In this document: piece by piece, positions 25,171 to 34,414 of the stretch
Layout of the letters: every line of letters begins with the position of its first letter
Numbering within the stretch: the first letter of the stretch is position 1
From: Bdellovibrio sp. qaytius
GTDB taxonomy: Bacteria > Bdellovibrionota > Bdellovibrionia > Bdellovibrionales > Bdellovibrionaceae
Reading direction: 5' to 3'
NCBI GenBank assembly: GCA_004011035.1
Contig: CP025734.1
Location: forward strand, 2,688,001 to 2,752,000
DNA length: 64,000 bases
The notes under the pieces: model-generated
What the model was told of the DNA's origin: nothing
Databases searched by the model: none
The model's input: only the letters and a program-made list of their open reading frames with translations
Made by a program: the position numbers and the translations under genes

Positions 25171-26316
25171 CTACCCGGCTTTTTTGACTTTTTGAAATTT
25201 TGCGAGTGGAAAGTTGATTCTATGATCCACGATTTCTTGGTAGAATGAAGGCACGTTACCAGTAGGCTCAATGCCACCAATTAATTTACCGTCTGGTGCT
25301 CTTTGTAGATTTTGAATTTCATAAATAGGTACAACGATGTACTTACCGTCTTCATCAAGACCACGCACTTCAGAGATCGCTCCGATTTTACGTGAACCAT
25401 CTGAGTAACGTGAAATTTGCACGATGATTTCAATCGCTGAGGCCACTTGTGATGTTAAGGCTTTTTCTGAAAGCTTGGCATCACCACTGGCTGCTAACGC
25501 TTCTAACCTGATGATAGCATCTTCAGGAGAATTCGCATGCACTGTGCCCATTGAACCTTTGTGACCTGTGTTCATCGCATTAATTAATTCTAAGGCTTCA
25601 CTTGAACGAACCTCACCCACGATAATACGATCTGGACGAAGACGTAATGCTGATTTTAATAAATCTTTAATTGTGACTTCGCCTTTACCCATAATATCTG
25701 CCATGCGAGTTTCAAAACGCACAACGTGTTCGTATTCAACTTGTAACTCAGATGAATCTTCGATGATTAATACGCGCTGTCCATTCGGAATACGCGTTAA
25801 CAATAATGATAAAAGTGTTGTCTTACCTGAACCGGTACCACCGCTGACTACGATGTTTTTACCTAAGAACATGCACAGATCAATAAATTGCCATGCATCA
25901 GGTGAAATGGTTCCGTATTTAATATAATCGTTTGGCGTAATTTTACTGGATGTGAATTTACGAATAGAAATCACAGTGCCTTGACGAGAAATTGGAGGTA
26001 AAACTGCAGCGATACGTGATCCGCTGGCAGGAGAACCTTCGATAATGGGTAAACGTGCATCTAATCTTGGTTCGTCGACATTAATACGACGACCTACTGA
26101 TTGTGCGATTGAATTGATGGCGGCTTGTAATGTGTCTTCGTCAGGAAATTTGGCGTTCGTTAATTCTAACTTACCTTTTCTTTCGACGAAAATTTGATTG
26201 GGTCCGTTGATCAGAACCTCTGAAACCCCTGGGTCAGCCAAAAATTCTTCAACGGGACCTAAAGCCCGCTGAATGACTTCTTTAAAATTTGAACCTGAAC
26301 CGTCATCAAAAGCCAT
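25171..26316 (-). CDS. cpaF: CpaF/TadA-family secretion ATPase
   Basis: 381 residues of a type II/IV secretion ATPase of the tight-adherence (Flp pilus) clade. The N-terminal domain (about 10-130) has DPGVSEVLINGPNQIFVER, typical of CpaF. The RecA-like domain has Walker A GGTGSGKTT (159-167), the Asp box IIEDSSELQV, Walker B LRPDRIIVGEVR and the His box MNTGHKGSMGTVHANSP. It is shorter than longer CpaF proteins because it lacks the extended N-terminal region. The hexamer powers pilus assembly or secretion at the inner membrane. No TadB/C, pilin or secretin genes are in the window, so it is either an orphan or serves a system encoded elsewhere. Confidence 0.92.
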   Translation of the reverse strand: MAFDDGSGSNFKEVIQRALGPVEEFLADPGVSEVLINGPNQIFVERKGKLELTNAKFPDEDTLQAAINSIAQSVGRRINVDEPRLDARLPIIEGSPASGSRIAAVLPPISRQGTVISIRKFTSSKITPNDYIKYGTISPDAWQFIDLCMFLGKNIVVSGGTGSGKTTLLSLLLTRIPNGQRVLIIEDSSELQVEYEHVVRFETRMADIMGKGEVTIKDLLKSALRLRPDRIIVGEVRSSEALELINAMNTGHKGSMGTVHANSPEDAIIRLEALAASGDAKLSEKALTSQVASAIEIIVQISRYSDGSRKIGAISEVRGLDEDGKYIVVPIYEIQNLQRAPDGKLIGGIEPTGNVPSFYQEIVDHRINFPLAKFQKVKKAG

Positions 26317-26340
26317 TTGTATCCTTGCGTGTCTGTTCCG

Positions 26341-26943
26341 TTATTTAAGCGTCTCTTCACTGCCAAAAAGGCTGTGATCAGTTGGGAGGGTCGATGCTTT
26401 AACTTTATTTTCTACGTCTTCTTGTGCTTTTTGCTCAGGAGTTTTTTCTGAAGCAATTTTACGAACTGTATCTGGTGTGATCACCACTTTGCCCACAAAT
26501 CCTGTTTCAGGAGATTGGAACGAGTAAACACCTTCGATTTTTGGTTGCACCGTAAATGTTTTGATAGCGCCGTAAACCGTGTTGTGAGTTTGCGAAAACG
26601 CATCCATCACAAAACTTACGTTTTTTTCTTTTAAATTTAAATTCACAACATGAACTTTATAAACATCACCTTTTTTTAAGTGAATCATCTCAGGAATAAA
26701 GCCTTTTTCAGTTTGTAAGATCACGATTTCTTGCGAAGGCTCAACCGGGTTTACAACTTTTTTTAACGCTTCTAAAATGTCAGCATCATTTTTTTGCGAT
26801 GACATTTCCATGTTCGTTGTCGTAGGCATTCTTTGATTTTCGATGCGAGTAAAATCAGTTTGGCGACGAGATAAATCGACATTCCATTCTGCGTGAACTC
26901 TCACTTGCATAAAGAAGAATAAAGAAAATAAAAAGGCCTTCAT
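26341..26943 (-). CDS. Exported cupredoxin-like protein
   Basis: About 200 residues. I use ATG 26943, which gives a good signal peptide (KAFLFSLFFFMQVRVHA-E) and lies 7 bases after the upstream stop; the frame also extends 16 codons further into that gene. The C-terminal half (about 85-170) has a Greek-key cupredoxin look: EIVILQTEKGFIPEMIHLKK, YKVHVVNLN, then VYSFQSPETGFVGKVVITP. There is no Cys, so a normal type 1 copper site (Cys-His-His) is unlikely; a structural or non-copper role is more probable. The acidic/basic tail is low complexity. It sits 24 bases ahead of the CpaF ATPase gene, an unexplained pairing. Confidence 0.6.
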   Translation of the reverse strand: MKAFLFSLFFFMQVRVHAEWNVDLSRRQTDFTRIENQRMPTTTNMEMSSQKNDADILEALKKVVNPVEPSQEIVILQTEKGFIPEMIHLKKGDVYKVHVVNLNLKEKNVSFVMDAFSQTHNTVYGAIKTFTVQPKIEGVYSFQSPETGFVGKVVITPDTVRKIASEKTPEQKAQEDVENKVKASTLPTDHSLFGSEETLK

Positions 26944-26950
26944 AAAGCTT

Positions 26951-27229
26951 TTAGTGTAATTCTTTTCTGTCTTGAAATTCACTGAATTCACGAGCCACCT
27001 CCAACGCTACAAACGATACAGATTTTTGATCCATACCTAATAAAGTTTCGATAATTTTTTTACGATCACCAGAACATGAGTTAATCGTGCGACAAATATG
27101 ATGGACTTTTTTAGGATTGGCGTTCATTTCGCCGTTGATTTTTTCCCAGTCCGCTTGCAATACAGGATCAATTGCGCCAATTGTATAAAGTGCATCAAAT
27201 ACTGCTTGTAAATCGCCTTGAATAAACAT
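26951..27229 (-). CDS. Small soluble protein, unknown
   Basis: 92 residues. ATG 27229 is chosen because an AGGAGG Shine-Dalgarno lies 7 bases upstream; an ATG 16 codons earlier lacks this. The protein is helical with no signal peptide and contains two cysteines near its middle (HHICRTINSCSGDRKKI). The N-terminus FIQGDLQAVFDALYTIGAID looks like a structured helix bundle. I do not recognise the family. It is transcribed with the cupredoxin-like and CpaF genes downstream. Confidence 0.6.
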   Translation of the reverse strand: MFIQGDLQAVFDALYTIGAIDPVLQADWEKINGEMNANPKKVHHICRTINSCSGDRKKIIETLLGMDQKSVSFVALEVAREFSEFQDRKELH

Positions 27230-27385
27230 GATGGAACCTCCTGGTAGTCGTTTTTGTAAATCATCAATGATGTACAAGAAACTTATCGGAGGTTCGCGCA
27301 GGAACTTGAGTCAGGATGAGACAGTTTGGGAAATTCTAGACTTAGATTTGGCCGCAGCGCTAGTTGGCTTTCCTAGCCGGCCTTT

Positions 27386-27406
27386 CTGACGGCATCGTGC
27401 CGTCAG
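27386..27406. other. Perfect 9-bp hairpin in an intergenic region
   Basis: CTGACGGCA, loop TCG, TGCCGTCAG: no mismatch. It lies between the lipoprotein gene ending at 27424 and the small gene starting at 27229 (both minus strand). There is no T-run, so it is not a simple intrinsic terminator; a regulatory or mRNA-end structure is possible. The rest of 27230-27423 holds nothing else I can name. Confidence 0.5.
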
Positions 27407-27423
27407 ATGGGAGAATTAACTAT

Positions 27424-28086
27424 TTATTTTTTCTTTTTCTTTTCAGCTTCTTTTAATTCTTCTAATTTTTTGTTTTTAATTTCAACCAGCTTTTGGGCTA
27501 GCTGTGAGGGTGTTAAACCCGACTTCATCTGATTTAATTTTTTTTCTTGTTCGGCTTGTTTTGAAAAATGTAAATTTGAAGCCGCGATGCGTTCGATCAC
27601 TGTGGTTTCAAAACCTCCACTTTGGTACTGCTTTACAAAGAGGGGTTTAAATTCTGAAAGTACGTTTTCTAAAACGACCGAGGCTGTAACCTGGTCTGTT
27701 GCCGAAGTGTTTTCATCTTTAATTGTTTGAACTGACTGGCCCACCATTTGTTCAACTGTGCCTTCCCATTCATCGGCGTCTTCTAAGGGACTGCGCACAA
27801 TAGATATAATTTTGTCTAAGATCACTTCTTCATTAGGGCGCGAGAAAGCGATCATTGTGCCCTCACGAAGCGCTTGTACGCGATTATTACGTTTATAATC
27901 GTTAGCCTTTTCATAAAGTAGATCCGTCATCTGATCTAGATCGAGAATTTTTAAGGTTTTGTAAGTTTGTTCAATTTTAATGGGTTCAACCATTGCGAAT
28001 GACGAACCTGAAGAATTTGTTGGTTTACCCGAGCAAGCTGTAAATCCAAAAGCCAAAACCGCCGCGATGATGATATTATTATGCAT
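27424..28086 (-). CDS. Lipoprotein of unknown function
   Basis: 220 residues. The signal peptide (HNNIIIAAVLAFGFTAC) ends in a lipobox with Cys at about residue 18, followed by Ser-Gly-Lys. The mature protein is helical, with no domain I can name, and ends in a strongly charged Lys/Glu coiled-coil tail (ELKEAEKKKKK). Localisation is probably outer membrane, inner face. It is divergent from the DsbA-like lipoprotein gene, and both promoters must lie in 28087-28199. Confidence 0.7.
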   Translation of the reverse strand: MHNNIIIAAVLAFGFTACSGKPTNSSGSSFAMVEPIKIEQTYKTLKILDLDQMTDLLYEKANDYKRNNRVQALREGTMIAFSRPNEEVILDKIISIVRSPLEDADEWEGTVEQMVGQSVQTIKDENTSATDQVTASVVLENVLSEFKPLFVKQYQSGGFETTVIERIAASNLHFSKQAEQEKKLNQMKSGLTPSQLAQKLVEIKNKKLEELKEAEKKKKK

Positions 28087-28199
28087 ATAGTAAAGTTCCC
28101 TTATACAGCCTACGCTGTCAAGAGCCAGACTTTAGTCTTAGTTGCTTTTTGAGGGCGCTATGTCACACTGTTTTGGCTAACAAAACTAAGGAGAATCTC

Positions 28200-28991
28200 T
28201 TGAAAACTATTAAGTCAATGAAACTAGCTTTAGCAGCTTCGGTAGTATTAGCTATCACTGCCTGCGCACCATCAGCTAAACAATTAAAAGAAGCTGTAGA
28301 AAAAGATCCATCAATCGTATTTTCTGCGATCGAAAAACATCCAGATAAATTCATCGAAGTAGTGATGAAAGCTCAGCAAGAAGCTCAAAAAGTTGCTGGC
28401 GACAAAGCTCAAGAAGAAGAAAAAAAACAACGTGATGAAGAGTATGCTAATCCGTTAAAACCAGTTATTGAAGAAGGCCGTGTTATCTTCGGAAACAAAA
28501 ATGCTCCGGTTACAATCGTAGAATTTTCTGATTTTCAATGTCCATACTGCTCTCGTGGTTACCAAACTGTTAAACAAATTGAAAAAGAATACGGCGATAA
28601 AGTACGTATTGTTTTTAAACACTTACCACTTGATTTCCATCCTTTAGCTATGCCAGCTGCTCGTTACTTTGAAGCTATCGCGCAACAAAGCCCTGAAAAA
28701 GCTGAAAAATTTCATGACATGGTTTTTGAAAACCAAGGCATGTTAAAAGATAAAGGCGAAGGATACTTTAAAGAAGTAGCTAAAAAAGTTGGCGCTGATC
28801 TTAAAAAAGTAGAAGTAGCTCTTAAAGATGAAAAAGTTCAAAAACGTATTGATACTGACATGGAAGAAGCTCGTAAATTTAACATGAGCGGTACACCAGG
28901 TTTCATCATCAATGGTGTTTCTTTACGTGGTGCTTACCCGTTCCCAGCATTCAAAGAAATTATCGACAAACATTTAGCTTCTGCTAAGTAA
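28200..28991 (+). CDS. DsbA/Com1-like thioredoxin-fold lipoprotein
   Basis: 263 residues from a TTG start (28200) that has an ideal AAGGAG site 6 bases upstream; the longer frame upstream has none, and ATG 28218 is the alternative. The signal peptide ends with a lipobox (VLAITAC), so the protein is membrane-anchored. A basic/acidic helical linker (about 30-85) leads to a DsbA-type thioredoxin domain (about 95-263) with the catalytic CPYC in FSDFQCPYCSRGYQ, and the cis-Pro loop GTPGFIINGV. It should oxidise or isomerise disulfides in envelope proteins; several cysteine-bearing secreted proteins are encoded nearby. A strong terminator follows. Confidence 0.9.
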   Translation: MKTIKSMKLALAASVVLAITACAPSAKQLKEAVEKDPSIVFSAIEKHPDKFIEVVMKAQQEAQKVAGDKAQEEEKKQRDEEYANPLKPVIEEGRVIFGNKNAPVTIVEFSDFQCPYCSRGYQTVKQIEKEYGDKVRIVFKHLPLDFHPLAMPAARYFEAIAQQSPEKAEKFHDMVFENQGMLKDKGEGYFKEVAKKVGADLKKVEVALKDEKVQKRIDTDMEEARKFNMSGTPGFIINGVSLRGAYPFPAFKEIIDKHLASAK

Positions 28992-29013
28992 TTGTTAGAT
29001 ACATTCTAAATGC

Positions 29014-29043
29014 AAAAAAGGCTGGGTTAACCCGGCCTTTTTT
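29014..29043. terminator. Bidirectional rho-independent terminator
   Basis: AAAAAAGGC(T)GGG, TTAA, CCC(G)GCCTTTTTT. It is symmetrical, between the convergent DsbA-like and adenylate cyclase genes, and serves both strands. Confidence 0.88.
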
Positions 29044-29068
29044 ATTTGTATGAATAACAATGCGTAAA

Positions 29069-30814
29069 TTATAAAACTTTATATAAAGTTAATGGCAATG
29101 TTTTACCTTTAACTTCGATGTCGCCGGCAAGATCAAATTTGAATTGGTCTTGCATCTCTGGCTTAGACATACGCGCAAAGATTTCATCGCTGACTAATAA
29201 ATCAACTTCAAAATGTTTCGTCGAAGATTCAATACGTGCCGTCACATTCACCGTATCACCGATCACTGTAAACTCCATACGCTCTTCTGAACCGATAGTT
29301 CCAGAAATCGCAGCCCCTGCGTGTAAGCCCATACCGATATGAATTTCGGTTAAGTTACGTTGGCGGCGAGATTCATTTAATGTAACTAAAGCCGAACGCA
29401 TTTCAAGGCAGGCTTTTAATCCGTTTTCTGTATCTTGTTCAGAACCTGCAGGTACACCCCACACAGCCATAATCGCATCACCGATAAATTTATCAACAAC
29501 ACCGCCGTGACGACCGATAATACCCACCATCACTGCGAAGTATTCATTGAGCATCGATACAACTTCTTCTGGCGTATGACCTTCTGAGAATTTCGTGAAA
29601 CCACGAATATCCGAGAAGAATACGGTCACTTCTTTGCGAGTTCCGCCGACACTGACTTCTTGTTGTAATAAATTTTCTGTTACAGATGATCCGTGGAACT
29701 TATTAAATAAGTTTTTTACTTTATCACGCTCTTTTAAACCGTCGGTCATTTGATCGAAAGCTTCAGCCAAATCACCCACTTCATCATGTGAAGTTACTTT
29801 TTTACGAGCTGAGATATTAAAGTTTCCTTTAGGGATTTCTTTGATTAACTCAGCGAGAACTTCGATGGGCTTACTTAATGTTAACGAGAATAAGAAGACC
29901 GCAAATAAAGCGACACTCATCACGATACCCGAAATTAAGATCGCTTTACGTTGCACCGCTTGCGCTGGTTCGTTCACGATACTTAATGGAGTTTGGGCCA
30001 AGAGAACTGTTCCCCAAAAGCTACTTTTAACAAAGGCACCGATGTAAGCATTGCCTTGGCTATTTTGGAAAGTTAACTGTTTTGAATTTGTCGCATCTGC
30101 TAAGGCTTTTTCAACAAACGATTCGCCTTTTAAGTTTTTACCTTGGCGTAAGAATTCTTCATTTTGATGGGCTAATAAAAACCCGTTACGATCAATCAAG
30201 AAAAATTCACGTTCACTGTCATTAGAAAATAAACTTTGAATCATTTCAGAGTTGTAAGCGGCAATAACAAAAGTATTTACCTGGTTTTGCGCATCACGAC
30301 CGAATGGAAAGCCAATTGAAATCACGCGAATACTTGGATTCACTTCGGCAAACTGTAATTCGATATTTTTCTGCATCACTGAAGACACAGGAAACGGTTT
30401 TTTCTGACGAACTTGATCAATAAAATCTGGAGTCAGTTTATTTTTAATTAAAAAATCTTCTTGCACCTTTTTAACAAAAAGTTGCGGCTTACCATCAACA
30501 ACTTGCCAGATTTCAATACCGATTAAACTTTTATCCTTAGCTAGTTTGTATTGCCCTAAACCTTCGAAAGATTCTTTTAATAAAATTTGCGCTAAGTTTT
30601 TTGCTTTGTCTAATGAGCCATCTAATAAAGTATCCACTTGTTTTGCGCGCAGTGAAGCCTCAGTGAAATTTGAGAACTCTTCACGTTGGGTCATAACTTT
30701 CTTGAAGAAGTCAGAACTCTGTTTTGTGACAAGCACCATTGAAGTTAAAATAATAAAGGTCGTGATTCCGATAATTTTTGCTGCAATTGGAATTCGCATA
30801 CTTTTCGGCTTCAT
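29069..30814 (-). CDS. Membrane class III adenylate cyclase with sensor and HAMP domains
   Basis: 581 residues: TM1 (about 11-27), a large extracytoplasmic sensor region (30-290, Cache-like), TM2 (about 291-311, ISGIVMSVALFAVFLFSLTL), HAMP (about 312-365) and a class III cyclase domain (about 385-581). Metal-binding Asp are in FFSDIRGFT and the IGDAIMAVWG segment, the latter preceded by Lys in VDKF that in adenylyl cyclases reads the adenine base; the partner Asp in FTVIGDTVN and transition-state Asn/Arg in NVTARIE are present. It should make cAMP in response to an envelope signal. The start overlaps the stop of the FnIII/barrel gene upstream (ATGA), so its sensory input may involve those partners. 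Confidence 0.9.
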   Translation of the reverse strand: MKPKSMRIPIAAKIIGITTFIILTSMVLVTKQSSDFFKKVMTQREEFSNFTEASLRAKQVDTLLDGSLDKAKNLAQILLKESFEGLGQYKLAKDKSLIGIEIWQVVDGKPQLFVKKVQEDFLIKNKLTPDFIDQVRQKKPFPVSSVMQKNIELQFAEVNPSIRVISIGFPFGRDAQNQVNTFVIAAYNSEMIQSLFSNDSEREFFLIDRNGFLLAHQNEEFLRQGKNLKGESFVEKALADATNSKQLTFQNSQGNAYIGAFVKSSFWGTVLLAQTPLSIVNEPAQAVQRKAILISGIVMSVALFAVFLFSLTLSKPIEVLAELIKEIPKGNFNISARKKVTSHDEVGDLAEAFDQMTDGLKERDKVKNLFNKFHGSSVTENLLQQEVSVGGTRKEVTVFFSDIRGFTKFSEGHTPEEVVSMLNEYFAVMVGIIGRHGGVVDKFIGDAIMAVWGVPAGSEQDTENGLKACLEMRSALVTLNESRRQRNLTEIHIGMGLHAGAAISGTIGSEERMEFTVIGDTVNVTARIESSTKHFEVDLLVSDEIFARMSKPEMQDQFKFDLAGDIEVKGKTLPLTLYKVL

Positions 30815-32430
30815 AGTTGGTACTCCAAGAATAGATTTAAGTAATGACCTTTAAGTGTAACTGAATTTTTCTCGGCAGCAGGTGATGGAAAATTCGGGCT
30901 TGGTGCCGTTTTGTATTCCATCTTATCTGTACGATAAGCGTATCCACCTAATGTCGTTAGATTTTTACTCCAACGATAACTGACTAAAAAGCCTGCTTGA
31001 ATAGATGTGCTTGGCACAAACGCTTGGCCATTCGTTGTTTTTTGACCTGTAATCATCGGAAAAATATGTCCATTCGCTTGCAAACCTAATTTAGGAGTCA
31101 TCGCTAACCAATATTCAGCGCCATAACGAAATCCTAGAGCCGAAAGCACAGAATTATTTTTTACTGTACCTGCAAAGTTTGAAGTTAAATCAGGAAGCTC
31201 TTTGTACACAAGCCCTGCCGTTTGACGAAATTCACCGGCATCGTTGGGTTTCATTTTGAAAAACGAATTAAGTTCAAACATATTGTAATTCACATTACCA
31301 AAACCACTTACTGATAAAGTACTTGATTCAAGAGCCACGAAATAACCCCATGGATTTTGCTTAGTCACGTAACCAATACCCGCGCGTAATGTTCCACCAA
31401 TGGCACTGTAGCCAACTTGTGTTCCGGTTAAGTCGTAATTTAAATTTTGATATTCAACGGCATTAATTAAATAACTGGCCATACCAAACCAACCAGACAA
31501 GCGCTCGATAGATTCACGTAAACGCGCAAGCTCTTCGGCTTTTTCAGTACGATCACCGTCTTTAGCTGTGAAGCGAACTGAAACTGGTTCTGATGAGGGG
31601 CGATAATTAGCGATGGCTTTCACTGTTAAACGGTAAATACCACCAGGCCATTCTTTTTTAAACGGCATAGCTTCACCACGAAGTTCTTTGTTTTCATCAA
31701 AAACATTATACTTTTGTGATTTAACATCCATTTTTTCTAAAACATAACTGTAAGCCTGAGCATTTTCTGGTTTAGTCCATTTGACTTCACGAACGAATAA
31801 ACTCTCTGGCTGAGTTAATTTGGGTGCAGCTATTTTTTTACCGCTCACGATAAATTCTGTGACATTATCTTTTTCAGGATTACTTGCTAACACTTCATTT
31901 GAAGCACGAATTGTGGCCATAAACTTTGTCGCCACAGGAAGATCAAGTGCTGTTTTATCATCAGCCAGATCAACTTGTTTTCTAAATGTAGAATCTAAAC
32001 CTTGAACATCTAGGGTGTACTTTTTAGCTGAGAAAACTTTTTTCCAAGTGAAAGCTACATTTTGAATATCATTATTATTTGAAGCAATAATTGAACCGCT
32101 GACAGGGCTTACTAAATCAGGTGAGTCTAAAAGAACTTTAAATTCTTGAAAGTCTGACCATTCGCCCGGAACAGAACGTTTATCACGAGCACGAACGCGC
32201 ATTTTGAAAAAACCTGGCGACAACCGACCTGCCCATATAGGTTCTTTGACTTGAAATTTAAATGTACTTTTAGTCGATTTAACTTCTAGATCGTAAGACT
32301 TGGCATTTTCGATGCCTTCCCACTCAAGTTCAACATTGCTTTCGGCAGCAACGACAAATTTTGGACATAGCACGGCCGCAATGAAAAAAAACAGAGCTAT
32401 AATCAAGTTGCGGTGTGTTTGTGTCGTCAT
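30811..32430 (-). CDS. Secreted FnIII-like repeat protein with C-terminal barrel
   Basis: 539 residues with a signal peptide (about 1-28). The first 300 residues hold several fibronectin-III-like beta-sandwich units (VELEWEGIENAKSYDLEVKS; FTWKKVFSAKKYTLDVQG; EVKWTKPENAQAYSYVLEK), each with a W-x-x-x-x-x-A-x-x-Y pattern. From about residue 320 the sequence becomes strand-rich with Gly/aromatic alternation and ends LNLFLEYQL, an outer-membrane barrel type of ending. It would thus be anchored in the outer membrane with a periplasmic repeat region. It is coupled to the adenylate cyclase (4-base overlap) and follows the FecR-like gene, so I read it as an envelope sensor element. No named family. 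Confidence 0.65.
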   Translation of the reverse strand: MTTQTHRNLIIALFFFIAAVLCPKFVVAAESNVELEWEGIENAKSYDLEVKSTKSTFKFQVKEPIWAGRLSPGFFKMRVRARDKRSVPGEWSDFQEFKVLLDSPDLVSPVSGSIIASNNNDIQNVAFTWKKVFSAKKYTLDVQGLDSTFRKQVDLADDKTALDLPVATKFMATIRASNEVLASNPEKDNVTEFIVSGKKIAAPKLTQPESLFVREVKWTKPENAQAYSYVLEKMDVKSQKYNVFDENKELRGEAMPFKKEWPGGIYRLTVKAIANYRPSSEPVSVRFTAKDGDRTEKAEELARLRESIERLSGWFGMASYLINAVEYQNLNYDLTGTQVGYSAIGGTLRAGIGYVTKQNPWGYFVALESSTLSVSGFGNVNYNMFELNSFFKMKPNDAGEFRQTAGLVYKELPDLTSNFAGTVKNNSVLSALGFRYGAEYWLAMTPKLGLQANGHIFPMITGQKTTNGQAFVPSTSIQAGFLVSYRWSKNLTTLGGYAYRTDKMEYKTAPSPNFPSPAAEKNSVTLKGHYLNLFLEYQL

Positions 32431-32454
32431 GTTTATATTTTATTTTACTTTTAC

Positions 32455-34242
32455 TTACTTCACTTTTAGTTTCTTAATTTTTGGAGCCCCTAAACTACTT
32501 ACTTCTGGAACATCTACTTTGCGAGTGGCCACTTCGCCGGTTCTTCCTAACATATCAACACCGGCTAATTCTATACGGTAGATTCCTGGCATTAAATCAT
32601 TGAAATTCATCGATTCAACTGTGGCTGATTCAATTAATTTACCATTTACTTGTTGGCCCATTTCATCAATCATTCGAATTTTATATTTGTACGCCCCGTT
32701 AGCTAACTTCCACTTAACGATTAAATCACCATCTTTACTGGCTTTAAGAACTTGCTCGCCTAAAATAACTGGCGGCTTAACCATATCTAATTCTTTGATG
32801 GTAAAAAATCTTTTTTGCGAATTGGCGATCACATTTTCGCCTTGGTCAACACCTTGAATACTTGCGATATATCTGCCCGGTTTAAAAACTTTTGTTTTTG
32901 TTTGTAAATCACGGCTTCTGACTTCTTGGGCCGGCGCATAAGGGTCATCCTGACTTTGTAATTTAATTCTGTATTCAGAAATTTTTCGGCCTAATTCTGA
33001 TTTCCATGTCATCGCAAGTTCTGGTTGGTCGATGTAAAACTGCTGTTCTAAAACTTCGCCCCAAGAGATTAAATTTACACCAATCGTATCTGGATCAATT
33101 TTACGATTTACAGAGATTGTGAATTTTTCGATTTTGCCAGAAACTGGTTTTGTTTCGCCATCAAATAAGGCTGACATTCTAAAAAAGTAATCACCCGGTG
33201 CTAAATCTATTTCAAAACCGGCTTTTTTATTCATCGTTTGATTAACGACTTTATTTTTTAAAGAAACATCTGTGGCCACTTCAAGTAAATATCTTGTGAC
33301 GAATTCACCCTCTGTATAATCAAAAAGCATTTTATATTTAGGATTTGCTGATTGATTCACGATTTGAATAAATTGATTTGCCGTAGGGCTTACAAATACC
33401 GGAAATTTACGCTCATCAATTTTTAAACGTTGTAATTTAGACTCGCCCACAACTTGGCCCGTTGCTGGATTTGTAAAATATAATTTATAAAAATAGAATC
33501 CAGCTGGTAATTTTAAATCAAATTGAAAATTTGTTGTTTCAAAAGCCTGGCTTAAATTATTTCTGTCAGTGCCAATTGAAATTTTAGTTTTAAAACCAGC
33601 TGGAACACCTGACCAAACCATATCTACCGTTGATTTGTTAATATCAATTAAAGCACTTTTATCTTTAAGTGGTTGTTGTAATTTAAAACCAGCTAAACGA
33701 GGATCACTCATCGTTGTAAAGAATGGATTACCACCGGCACCTGAATCTTCACTTTGAATTTCTAAACCACCATTACCAGATTTAGATAAAGTCGCTGCCC
33801 CTTTTAACTCGACAGACTTACCATTTTGGATAAGGTTGAATTTTCCGGCATCTGCTTTATCTGCGATAACCGAAGCCCCCCCTTCCATTAGATCGAGAGA
33901 GAATTCTTTATTTGCACTTTGTAAAATCATAACGATAGATTCTGGTTCGATATCAATCGAGCGGCTTCCATCTAAGAATTGAATTTTAACTTCTGAACCT
34001 TTTGCCGTACGAATGGCTTCGCCAGAATAAACTGGTTCACCTGGTGTGATCGCTTGCCACACTTGGCGTTTTGCAGGACGACGGTCGACCTCTTCTTTGA
34101 TTTTTTTAATAACAGCAATAGGTTGTTGATTTGTGTTATTTTTATTTTCTGGTTCAGAGAAAAAATACCAGCCAACGACTAAGCCTAAGCTTATCGCTGA
34201 AATCATCCCTGCCATTAAAAATCTTCGTAATTGTTCGCTCAC
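32455..34242 (-). CDS. FecR-domain membrane protein with Ig-like repeats
   Basis: 595 residues beginning at GTG (GGGA site 5 bases upstream). One N-terminal transmembrane helix (about 10-29) places the rest in the periplasm. A FecR domain follows (about 55-140: VYSGEAIRTAKGSEVKIQFLDGSRSIDIEP), the usual fold that senses surface or anti-sigma signals and here lacks a partner anti-sigma motif. Then several beta-sandwich repeats (about 190-580), with YKLYF/YKIRM-type strands. In its operon it precedes the FnIII/barrel and cyclase genes. Similar FecR-cyclase pairings exist in spirochaetes and Bdellovibrio; the sensed signal is unknown. Confidence 0.75.
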   Translation of the reverse strand: MSEQLRRFLMAGMISAISLGLVVGWYFFSEPENKNNTNQQPIAVIKKIKEEVDRRPAKRQVWQAITPGEPVYSGEAIRTAKGSEVKIQFLDGSRSIDIEPESIVMILQSANKEFSLDLMEGGASVIADKADAGKFNLIQNGKSVELKGAATLSKSGNGGLEIQSEDSGAGGNPFFTTMSDPRLAGFKLQQPLKDKSALIDINKSTVDMVWSGVPAGFKTKISIGTDRNNLSQAFETTNFQFDLKLPAGFYFYKLYFTNPATGQVVGESKLQRLKIDERKFPVFVSPTANQFIQIVNQSANPKYKMLFDYTEGEFVTRYLLEVATDVSLKNKVVNQTMNKKAGFEIDLAPGDYFFRMSALFDGETKPVSGKIEKFTISVNRKIDPDTIGVNLISWGEVLEQQFYIDQPELAMTWKSELGRKISEYRIKLQSQDDPYAPAQEVRSRDLQTKTKVFKPGRYIASIQGVDQGENVIANSQKRFFTIKELDMVKPPVILGEQVLKASKDGDLIVKWKLANGAYKYKIRMIDEMGQQVNGKLIESATVESMNFNDLMPGIYRIELAGVDMLGRTGEVATRKVDVPEVSSLGAPKIKKLKVK

Positions 34243-34251
34243 AAAATCCCT

Positions 34252-34275
34252 ATTTATTTATTCCGTTAAATAAAT
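34252..34275. promoter_or_regulatory. AT-rich inverted repeat between divergent genes
   Basis: A 9-bp perfect stem (TTTATTTA with TAAATAAA plus one more pair) around TTCCGT, just upstream of the FecR-like GTG start on the minus strand and about 100 bases from the first fibre promoter. It could be an operator; nothing else is recognised in 34243-34378. Confidence 0.35.
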
Positions 34276-34378
34276 TCACTAATTATCTCAATATGGTATC
34301 GGCAGAAACCCAAATGTCTTGAATTGGATCAACATCCAGATTAATTCACTGCAAAGCGCCCAGATCTGACTAAAGTAT

Positions 34379-34406
34379 TAAACATTTATTCGCACTAACC
34401 CGATGA
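34379..34406 (+). promoter_or_regulatory. Sigma-28 (FliA)-like promoter of fibre gene 1
   Basis: TAAAC (34379-34383), 15 bases, then CCCGATGA (34399-34406), close to FliA elements (TAAAG, 14-15 bases, GCCGATAA). The same arrangement and spacing stand before fibre genes 2 and 3. The chosen ATG (34415) starts 8 bases after the -10 element, so the leader would be almost absent. Confidence 0.55.
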
Positions 34407-34414
34407 ATGTATTG

